Shown: in pieces, positions 24,652 to 29,669 of the stretch | How positions within the stretch are numbered: the first letter of the stretch is position 1 | How the letters are laid out: each line of letters opens with the position of its first letter | Source of the DNA: Rhizobiaceae bacterium | GTDB taxonomy: Bacteria > Pseudomonadota > Alphaproteobacteria > Rhizobiales > Rhizobiaceae | Length of the DNA: 40,064 nt | Direction: 5' to 3' | NCBI GenBank assembly: GCA_019635715.1 | Contig: JAHBYY010000040.1 | Location: 1 to 40,064, forward strand | Program-made: the position numbers and the translations under genes | Notes under the pieces: generated by a model | Database searches by the model: none | Seen by the model: the letters and a program-made list of their open reading frames with translations, nothing else | What the model was told of the DNA's origin: nothing

Positions 24652-26211
24652 ATGGCAAACAAATCCGTGTTTGCGGCGATCAAGGGAAAGCTGCTCCCGC
24701 GCACCGATGCGACGAACCATGAGGGCACTCGGGCCTATCGCCTGACACCGCATCAGGCTCTCGCGCAGCTTGCTGCGACGGGAACGTTCAACGCGACCTT
24801 CTATGCGGATGCGCGGGAGCAGTTGGACGAGGTGCTGAAGCTTGCCTGGCAGGTCGAGCCGGAATTCCTGGCCAAGACCGCCGTGCACGCCTTCGAGCGG
24901 GGCTACATGAAGGACATGCCGGCATTCCTGCTGGCGGTCGTCTCGCAGATGCAGGGCGACCAGTTCGACCGGGCCTTCGGGCGGATCGTGAAGAACGGCA
25001 AGATGCTGCGCACCTTCGTGCAGGTCATGCGGTCGGGTACCACCGGGCGAAAGTCGCTCGGAACGCGTCCAAAGCGGTTTGTGCTCGGGTGGCTGGAGAA
25101 GGCGTCGGACGTCGAGATCATGCGCGCGGCGGTCGGCAACGACCCGTCGCTGGCCGATGTCGTGAAGATGGTTCACCCGAAGCCGGTCTCGGCTTCGCGT
25201 GAAGCGCTTTACGGCTATCTGCTCGGCAAGCCGCACGATGTGAAAGCGCTGCCCGTGCTGGTCACGGCGTTCGAGGCGTTCAAGCGTGACCCGTCGCTGC
25301 CTGTGCCCAACGTGCCGTTTCAGATGCTGACCTCTCTGCCCCTGACGAAGGAACATTGGGTCGAGATCGCGGAGACTGCAGGCTGGCAGATGCTGCGGCA
25401 GAACCTCAACACCTTTGCGCGCCATGGCGTGTTCGAGGTGGAGGGGTTCGCCGAGCGGCTTGCCCGTCGTCTGGCCGATGCCGGCGAGGTGAAGCGTTCG
25501 CGCGTCTTCCCCTATCAGTTGATGGTGGCGTTCATGAACGTCGACCCGGCCGTGCCGCAGGAGGTGCGTGACGCGTTGCAGGACGCGATGGAGGTGGCGC
25601 TCGCCAATGTGCCGTCGTTTGCCGGCAACGTGGTCGTTGCGCCCGACGTCTCGGGATCGATGGGCTCGCCGGTGACGGGTTTCCGCAAGGGATCGACCTC
25701 GACGGTTCGCTGCATCGACGTGGCTGCCCTGGTGGCGGCGTCCGTCCTGCGGCGCAACCCGACGGCGAGGGTCCTGCCGTTCGAGAACGATGTGGTGGAC
25801 ATCCACCTCAACGCGCGCGACACGGTGATGACCAACGCGGCGAAACTGGCCGCGATCGGCGGCGGCGGAACCAACTGCTCCGCGCCTCTGGCGCAACTGG
25901 TGAAGGAGCGTGCGAAGGTCGACCTGGTTCTGTTCGTCTCGGACAACCAGTCCTGGGTCGACGCGACGGCGCATCCCCACCAGGGGACCGCAACGATGCA
26001 GGAATGGCGGAAACTGAAGGCGATGAACCCTCGGGCGAAGCTGGTCTGCGTCGACATCCAGCCCTCCACCACGACGCAGGCGAAGGGCGCCAGCGACGTG
26101 CTGAACGTCGGCGGCTTCTCGGACCGCGTGTTCGACGTTGTGGCGAGCTTCGTTTCGAGCGGCAACGACCCGGATCACTGGGTCCGCGCCATCGAGGCGA
26201 CCGAACTCTGA
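24652..26211 (+). CDS. rsr: Ro60 homologue (TROVE domain RNA-binding protein)
   Basis: A protein of 519 residues. Residues ~25-320 form the TROVE ring of helical repeats (LTPHQALAQLAATGTFNATFY; FLLAVVSQMQGDQFDRAF; RSGTTGRKSLGTRPKR), cited in part. Residues ~325-510 are a von Willebrand A domain with a complete MIDAS: D332-x-S334-x-S336 (DVSGSMGS), T407 in GGGTNCS and D431 in FVSDNQSW. Ro60 proteins bind Y RNAs on the outer face of the ring and misfolded or damaged RNA ends in the hole. It is the first gene after the sigma-54 promoter; a strong hairpin follows 3 bases after its stop, and then the Y RNA array. Confidence 0.95.
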   Translation: MANKSVFAAIKGKLLPRTDATNHEGTRAYRLTPHQALAQLAATGTFNATFYADAREQLDEVLKLAWQVEPEFLAKTAVHAFERGYMKDMPAFLLAVVSQMQGDQFDRAFGRIVKNGKMLRTFVQVMRSGTTGRKSLGTRPKRFVLGWLEKASDVEIMRAAVGNDPSLADVVKMVHPKPVSASREALYGYLLGKPHDVKALPVLVTAFEAFKRDPSLPVPNVPFQMLTSLPLTKEHWVEIAETAGWQMLRQNLNTFARHGVFEVEGFAERLARRLADAGEVKRSRVFPYQLMVAFMNVDPAVPQEVRDALQDAMEVALANVPSFAGNVVVAPDVSGSMGSPVTGFRKGSTSTVRCIDVAALVAASVLRRNPTARVLPFENDVVDIHLNARDTVMTNAAKLAAIGGGGTNCSAPLAQLVKERAKVDLVLFVSDNQSWVDATAHPHQGTATMQEWRKLKAMNPRAKLVCVDIQPSTTTQAKGASDVLNVGGFSDRVFDVVASFVSSGNDPDHWVRAIEATEL

Positions 26212-26214
26212 CAA

Positions 26215-26242
26215 GGCTCCCGGCGCGCTGCCGCCGGGAGCC
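26215..26242 (+). promoter_or_regulatory. 11-bp hairpin between rsr and the Y RNA array
   Basis: GGCTCCCGGCG (26215-26225) and CGCCGGGAGCC (26232-26242) pair perfectly around CGCTGC. The hairpin starts 3 bases after the rsr stop and 13 bases before the first Y RNA unit. Without a U-run it is a poor terminator. It could protect the rsr mRNA 3' end, give partial termination, or mark a cut between mRNA and Y RNAs. The role is inferred. Confidence 0.65.
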
Positions 26243-26254
26243 GTACCGAAAGCA

Positions 26255-26402
26255 CATGACGAATGCCGATGGAACTACAGGCTGTCACCTCCAGGTCGCG
26301 GGTTCGAATCCCGTCGGGTCCACCGCTGTGGACCCGTAGCTCAGCGGATAGAGCAGGTGCCTGCCGCGAGGCGGGCGACGTTTCATCACCCTTGTCGTCA
26401 TG
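26255..26402 (+). ncRNA. Y RNA unit 1, with permuted tRNA-like module
   Basis: Stem 1 is CATGACGA (26255-26262) with TCGTCATG (26395-26402). The internal loop has ATGCC on the 5' side and ACCCTTG on the 3' side. Stem 2 is GATGGAAC (26268-26275) with GTTTCATC (26380-26387), one G-U pair. TACA follows. Inside is a tRNA mimic in permuted order: T-stem GCGGG/CCCGT with loop TTCGAAT (26298-26314), acceptor CGGGTCC (26315-26321) paired fully with GGACCCG (26330-26336) across ACCGCTGT, TA, then D-arm GCTC-AGCGGATA-GAGC (26339-26354). An extra hairpin GCCTGCC-GCGA-GGCGGGC (26359-26376) follows. The layout fits bacterial Y RNAs of the YrlA type, where the two-strand stem binds Ro60 and the tRNA-like end is the effector module. 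Confidence 0.88.
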
Positions 26403-26453
26403 ACAGGAACCGAATGCGGCTTCGTCCGCGCAACAAGGAGACGAAATTTCAGG

Positions 26454-26582
26454 CGTGACGAATGAATGCGGAACTACATTCCACTTCGTGTCGCGGGTTC
26501 GATCCCCGCCGGACCTGCCAATCGGGTCCGTAGCTCAGCGGGTAGAGCAGAAGCAACGTTTCGCACCTTCCTTGTCGTCACG
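26454..26582 (+). ncRNA. Y RNA unit 2, with permuted tRNA-like module and CCA remnant
   Basis: Stem 1 is CGTGACGA (26454-26461) with TCGTCACG (26575-26582). Stem 2 is TGCGGAAC (26467-26474) with GTTTCGCA (26558-26565). Both differ from unit 1 at paired positions yet keep pairing. The loops are ATGAA (5') and CCTTCCTTG (3'). The tRNA mimic has T-stem GCGGG/CCCGC with loop TTCGATC (26493-26509), acceptor CGGACCT (26510-26516) paired in all 7 positions with GGGTCCG (26524-26530), and D-arm GCTC-AGCGGGTA-GAGC (26533-26548). The acceptor loop begins GCCA, which looks like a discriminator base plus CCA of an ancestral tRNA. This is the most tRNA-like unit. Confidence 0.88.
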
Positions 26583-26602
26583 ACCTTGAATTGCACGAAT
26601 CC

Positions 26603-26718
26603 GGCGTGACCGGGCAACGTGGCCGGGAGCCCTCGCAGGTTCGAGTCCTGCCGGGCCTGCACCCGAAAGGGACAGGTTCGACAGCGGAGTGGGAGCCGTC
26701 CACGAAGCCGGTCATGCC
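26603..26718 (+). ncRNA. Y-like RNA unit 3, divergent stem
   Basis: The outer stem is GGCGTGACCGG (26603-26613) with CCGGTCATGCC (26708-26718), 11 pairs with one G-U. A short second stem is CGTGG (26618-26622) with CCACG (26700-26704). The T-arm is GCAGG-TTCGAGT-CCTGC (26635-26651). The acceptor is CGGGCCTG (26652-26659) with CAGGTTCG (26673-26680), extended by CCC/GGG and capped by GAAA. The D-arm region is degenerate (GACAGC to GCCGTC). It lacks the CGA-ATG and RAC-TACA marks of the other units, so its Ro60 binding is less certain. The overall plan is the same. Confidence 0.68.
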
Positions 26719-26726
26719 GGTGCGGG

Positions 26727-26855
26727 TCGCGGCGAATGCCGACGGAACTACAGCTCCCAAATAAGGGAAACCCGTGAGGTTCGACTCCTCACCCGCCGCA
26801 GGCGCTCTCTGGCACGAGCGGGGCTCCCGATGTTTCGTCATTTTTGTCGCCGCGA
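26727..26855 (+). ncRNA. Y RNA unit 4, T-arm present, D-arm lost
   Basis: Stem 1 is TCGCGGCGA (26727-26735) with TCGCCGCGA (26847-26855), 9 pairs. Stem 2 is GACGGAAC (26741-26748) with GTTTCGTC (26832-26839). The loops are ATGCC and ATTTTTG. TACA follows stem 2. The T-arm is TGAGG-TTCGACT-CCTCA (26775-26791). Beyond it CCCGC (26792-26796) can pair with GCGGG (26818-26822), standing in for the acceptor, with a smaller CGCTC/GAGCG pairing inside as an alternative. No AGCTCAGC-type D-arm is visible. Confidence 0.82.
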
Positions 26856-26866
26856 TCATGATATGC

Positions 26867-26996
26867 CTGGCGAATGCAGGCAGGACTACAGGAGAGAGCA
26901 CCCGGCTTCGGCCGGGAGGTCGGGCGTTTGATTCGTCCCTCGCATTCGCAAGGATGGGAGTAGCTCAGCAATTGTCCTGCCGATCCTCGTCGCCAG
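26867..26996 (+). ncRNA. Y RNA unit 5, T-arm and partial D-arm
   Basis: Stem 1 is CTGGCGA (26867-26873) with TCGCCAG (26990-26996). Stem 2 is GGCAGGAC (26879-26886) with GTCCTGCC (26974-26981), all Watson-Crick and different from units 1-4. TACA follows. An added hairpin CCCGGC-TTCG-GCCGGG (26901-26916) precedes the T-arm GGGCG-TTTGATT-CGTCC (26922-26938), whose loop has TTT in place of TTC. The acceptor-like stem CTCGCATTC (26939-26947) pairs with GGATGGGAG (26952-26960) with one mismatch and a GCAA loop. TAGCTCAGC follows but the closing GAGC strand of the D-arm is missing. Confidence 0.8.
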
Positions 26997-27002
26997 TCTG
27001 AA

Positions 27003-27100
27003 TGGGCGAATGCCGTCCGGAGGACTACAGGGGCCACATAGCGCCATCGATCCGATGGAGTGCGTGCGGTGTGATGGTCTCGGACAGATCTTGTCGCCCA
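27003..27100 (+). ncRNA. Y RNA unit 6, no tRNA-like module
   Basis: Stem 1 is TGGGCGA (27003-27009) with TCGCCCA (27094-27100). Stem 2 is TCCG-GA-GGAC (27016-27025) with GTCTCGGA (27077-27084), the GA being bulged. The loops are ATGCC(G) and a CAGATCTTG-like strand, and TACA follows stem 2. In place of the tRNA mimic there is a plain nested hairpin with CACA/TGTG, CGC/GCG and CCATCG-ATC-CGATGG. The unit therefore keeps the Ro60-binding marks but has a different effector end, comparable in concept to Y RNAs without tRNA mimicry. Confidence 0.78.
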
Positions 27101-27108
27101 ATTCGGAA

Positions 27109-27202
27109 GGACGAATGCATGCGGGACTACATCGGTCATAGCGGTTCGAATCCGCCCGACGAACCAGAAGTTCGTCGAGAGTCCTGCAGCCACTTGTCGT
27201 CC
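27109..27202 (+). ncRNA. Y RNA unit 7, T-arm and acceptor-like stem
   Basis: Stem 1 is GGACGA (27109-27114) with TCGTCC (27197-27202). Stem 2 is TGCGGGAC (27120-27127) with GTCCTGCA (27181-27188), one G-U. The loops are ATGCA and GCCACTTG. TACA follows. The T-arm is GCGG-TTCGAAT-CCGC (27141-27155). It is stacked directly on a perfect 8-bp acceptor-like hairpin CGACGAAC-CAGAA-GTTCGTCG (27157-27177). No D-arm is present. At 94 bases it is the shortest unit. Confidence 0.8.
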
Positions 27203-27214
27203 GACCTTCGATGC

Positions 27215-27275
27215 TGGCGACGTATGCCGAAGGACTGCCTGGTAACGCCGGTTCGACGGCGCTGCCCGGAATGAA
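27215..27275 (+). ncRNA. orphan 5' half of a Y RNA unit
   Basis: GCGACG-TATGCC-GAAGGACT resembles the 5' strand of units 1-7 (stem, ATGCC loop, GGAC), and is followed by a T-arm-like hairpin GCCG-GTTCGA-CGGC. No complementary TTG-TCG strand follows before the rtcB start at 27288. It looks like a decayed last unit cut short by, or merged into, the rtcB leader. It could affect translation of rtcB. Confidence 0.45.
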
Positions 27276-27287
27276 TGCATAGATTGG

Positions 27288-28688
27288 ATGGATGATATGG
27301 TTGAAGTATTGAGCGGACAGGATCTGATCGACGCCGGACTGGCCCAGGGCAAGTGGTTCCGCGACGCGCTGGCTGCCGGCAACCAAGTGCTTGCGCGCGG
27401 TGGTTCGCATGCGGACGCGGTCGCGGCTGCGCGTGCCTTCGAGCCGCCGCCGGCTGTGCCTCTGCTCGCGCCGGACGCCATTCCCTTGCACCTCAACATC
27501 GCGGCCGAGAACGAGCACGAGGCGGCGAATGTCGAGGCCGTGAGCAGTTCGATGCGCACGCTGATGCGCACCCCGGTGGTGCGCGCCGGCGCGATCATGC
27601 CCGACGCTTGCCCGGCCGGCCCGTCGGGTACGATCCCGGTCGGCGGCGTGGTCGTGTCCGAGGCGATCCATCCCGGCATGCACTCGGCCGACATCTGCTG
27701 CTCCATGGCGATCTCGACCTTCCCGGGTATAGCGCCTCCGGCGCTGCTCGATGCGGTCCACGCGGTGACGCATTTCGGGCCGGGCGGGCGCCCGCGCGGC
27801 CAGCAGATCCGCCCGCCGGTGGAGGTCGCCCGGCGCATCGACGCAAACCCGTATCTGCGCGACAACATGAGTGCGGCGATCGAGCACTTCGGCACGCAGG
27901 GCGACGGCAACCACTTCGCTTTCGTCGGCACGCTGAAGTCGACCGGCGAGACGGCCCTTGTGACCCATCACGGGTCGCGGGCGCCGGGTGCGCGGCTCTA
28001 TTCGCGGGGCATGCGGATCGCCGAGGATTTTCGCAAGCGGCTGTCGCCGGCGACGCTCGCCCAGAATGCCTGGATTCCCGCCGACACGCGGGAAGGCGAC
28101 GATTATTGGGACGCCTTGCAGACGATCCGTGCCTGGACGAAGGCGAACCACGAACTGATCCACGACCTCACGGCGCAAAATCTTTCCGCCAAGGTCGGAG
28201 ACCGGTTCTGGAACGAGCACAATTTCGTCTTCAGGCGCCCGGACGGGCTGTTCTATCACGGCAAGGGAGCGACGCCCGCCTTCGACGGCTGGGCGGACGA
28301 CGCGACCGACCTGACGCTCATCCCGCTCAACATGTCGGAGCCGGTGCTGATCGCGCGCGGCAAGAATGCCGCGCATGGGCTGGGCTTCTCGCCGCATGGG
28401 GCGGGGCGCAATTTTTCGCGCACCCAGCACAAGCGGTTGCAGGGCGATCGCCCGGTCGAGGAGATCTTCGCCGAGGAGACGAAGGGCATCGACGCGCGCT
28501 TCTTTTCGGGTGTGACGGACATTTCCGAACTGCCGAGCGCCTATAAGAGCGCGTCGGCCGTCCGCCGCCAGATCGAGGATTACGGCCTGGCCGAAATCGT
28601 CGACGAGGTGCTGCCCTACGGCTGCATCATGGCGGGCGACTGGGAAGCCAACGCCCCCTGGCGCAAGAAGCGGCAGGCACGCCGCTAG
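27288..28688 (+). CDS. rtcB: RtcB-family RNA ligase
   Basis: A protein of 466 residues. RtcB seals 2',3'-cyclic-phosphate (via 3'-phosphate) and 5'-OH RNA ends using GTP and Mn. Recognisable elements: SADICCSM (133-140) in the place of the metal-binding DIGCGM of E. coli RtcB, GDGNHF (205-210), THHGSR (226-231), NEHNFVF (309-315), HGKGA (324-328) and SPHGAGR (368-374), where H370 is the likely guanylylated histidine. The C-terminus ending MAGDWEANAPWRKK is normal. The start may be ATG 27288 or ATG 27297. It is co-directional with rsr and the Y RNA array. Neither rtcA nor archease is visible nearby. The ICCS form marks a known subfamily variant rather than a broken site. Confidence 0.92.
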   Translation: MDDMVEVLSGQDLIDAGLAQGKWFRDALAAGNQVLARGGSHADAVAAARAFEPPPAVPLLAPDAIPLHLNIAAENEHEAANVEAVSSSMRTLMRTPVVRAGAIMPDACPAGPSGTIPVGGVVVSEAIHPGMHSADICCSMAISTFPGIAPPALLDAVHAVTHFGPGGRPRGQQIRPPVEVARRIDANPYLRDNMSAAIEHFGTQGDGNHFAFVGTLKSTGETALVTHHGSRAPGARLYSRGMRIAEDFRKRLSPATLAQNAWIPADTREGDDYWDALQTIRAWTKANHELIHDLTAQNLSAKVGDRFWNEHNFVFRRPDGLFYHGKGATPAFDGWADDATDLTLIPLNMSEPVLIARGKNAAHGLGFSPHGAGRNFSRTQHKRLQGDRPVEEIFAEETKGIDARFFSGVTDISELPSAYKSASAVRRQIEDYGLAEIVDEVLPYGCIMAGDWEANAPWRKKRQARR

Positions 28689-28693
28689 CGAAT

Positions 28694-28729
28694 GCGGTGT
28701 CGCCGCGCCTGTGGGCGCGGCGGCACCGC
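28694..28729 (+). terminator. 16-bp hairpin after rtcB
   Basis: GCGGTGTCGCCGCGCC (28694-28709) pairs with GGCGCGGCGGCACCGC (28714-28729) around TGTG, with one G-U pair. It begins 6 bases after the rtcB stop. It is stable enough to stop transcription or exonuclease decay, although no U-run follows. It probably marks the 3' end of the rsr-Y RNA-rtcB transcript. Confidence 0.7.
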
Positions 28730-28775
28730 GGAGGCCGCTTCCACAAGTTGAGTCTTGGGCAATGAAGCCCAGTCG

Positions 28776-28834
28776 GTGTGATCTCTCGGCAGCTTGTCCG
28801 TTCGGACCGGACCGGGGGACTGGAGATACTACAC
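28776..28834 (+). other. possible structured RNA in the rtcB-methyltransferase gap
   Basis: GTGT-G-ATCTC (28776-28785) can pair with GAGAT-ACT-ACAC (28823-28834), leaving a 1-by-3 internal loop; an inner GTCCG-TT-CGGAC hairpin lies inside. The 291-base gap 28689-28979 has no convincing gene. This element shares only short words with the Y RNA units (CTTGTC, ACTACA), in the opposite order, so I do not call it a Y RNA. Confidence 0.3.
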
Positions 28835-28979
28835 GTCGGATTCGCCGCAAGGTCCGAGCCAACGTCCATCGGCTGGTCAATCCGCCGCCGCCGCGCGACA
28901 GCGTTCAATACAATTGCTTAAGCAGATCGGCGTAGCGGTGGTGTTGGAGCGAGATGAGGCTGGCCGGAGGGAGGCAGGA

Positions 28980-29669
28980 GTGGGCGTGCCGGACGAGCCG
29001 TCAGGGCAGGAGAACACTCACACCTTCATGGGTCTGCGGATCGCAGCTTCCGGTGCGGTGCTTGCGCCTCGGTCCGAAACCCAGTTGCTTGCCCGCGAGG
29101 CGATCCGCATCCTGCGGGCATCGGACGAAAGCGCTCCCGTCGTCGTCGACATGTGCTGCGGCTCGGGAAACCTCGCCCTGGCGATCGCCGACGCGCTGCC
29201 TTCGGCGCACGTCATCGCCGCCGACCTCACCGACGGAGCCGTGGCCGCGGCGCGCGCCAATGTCGAACGGCTGGGCTTCTCGCCACGCATCCACGTCACG
29301 CAGGGCGATCTGTTCGACGCAGTGGCCTCGCACGTGCCATTGGCCGGCGTCAGCATGGTGGTCTGCAACCCGCCCTACATCTCCACTGCCCGGCTGGAGG
29401 GAGCGAGTGCGCATCTGCTTGAAAATGAGCCTCGCGAAGCCTTCGACGGAGGCCCTTACGGCATATCGATCCTGCAACGCCTGGTGCGAGACTGCCGCGG
29501 CGTCTTGAAGGCCGGCGGACACCTTGCGTTCGAGTTCGGAGAGGGACAGGAGCGCCAGGCGCTCGCCCTGCTGGAGCGCACGAAAAGCTACGACATGATC
29601 GAGTTGGTCTGCGATCCGCAGGGCCGGCCGCGCGTGGCGGTTGCGCGCTTCTCGGGACGCTCCGGTTGA
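28980..29669 (+). CDS. HemK/PrmC-like N5-glutamine-type methyltransferase
   Basis: A protein of about 229 residues. SAM-binding motif I is VDMCCGSGNLALAIA, strand 2 ends in IAADLTDGAV, and the catalytic motif VCNPPYIST is that of HemK/PrmC enzymes, which methylate a glutamine side chain or similar amide. A section APRSETQLLAREA resembles the P-R-x-E-T motif before the domain. It is shorter than true PrmC and lacks its N-terminal helical domain, so the target need not be release factors. I chose GTG 28980 for the GGAGGGAGG just upstream; ATG 29028 or other GTGs are possible. Its stop overlaps the next gene by 4 bases. Confidence 0.78.
   Translation: MGVPDEPSGQENTHTFMGLRIAASGAVLAPRSETQLLAREAIRILRASDESAPVVVDMCCGSGNLALAIADALPSAHVIAADLTDGAVAAARANVERLGFSPRIHVTQGDLFDAVASHVPLAGVSMVVCNPPYISTARLEGASAHLLENEPREAFDGGPYGISILQRLVRDCRGVLKAGGHLAFEFGEGQERQALALLERTKSYDMIELVCDPQGRPRVAVARFSGRSG

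Noticed and set aside
26330-26520. A conventional tRNA gene with a long insertion (D-arm at 26339, T-arm at 26493)
   Set aside because: The acceptor strands at 26330-26336 and 26510-26516 mismatch at two of seven positions, whereas each pairs fully with its neighbour in permuted order. The sequence between them is explained by Y RNA stems, and there is no anticodon arm.
26474-27001. Open frames across the Y RNA array on both strands, some with tRNA-antisense-like peptides such as AGPAGIEPATRSG
   Set aside because: Such peptides are well-known artefacts of translating tRNA-like T-arms. The frames start and stop within conserved RNA structure and have no ribosome-binding sites.
26255-27275. 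A CRISPR array
   Set aside because: The recurring words are short and structured, the units are 94-148 bases with covarying stems, and there are no identical direct repeats with uniform spacers or cas genes. The CARF domain belongs to RtcR.
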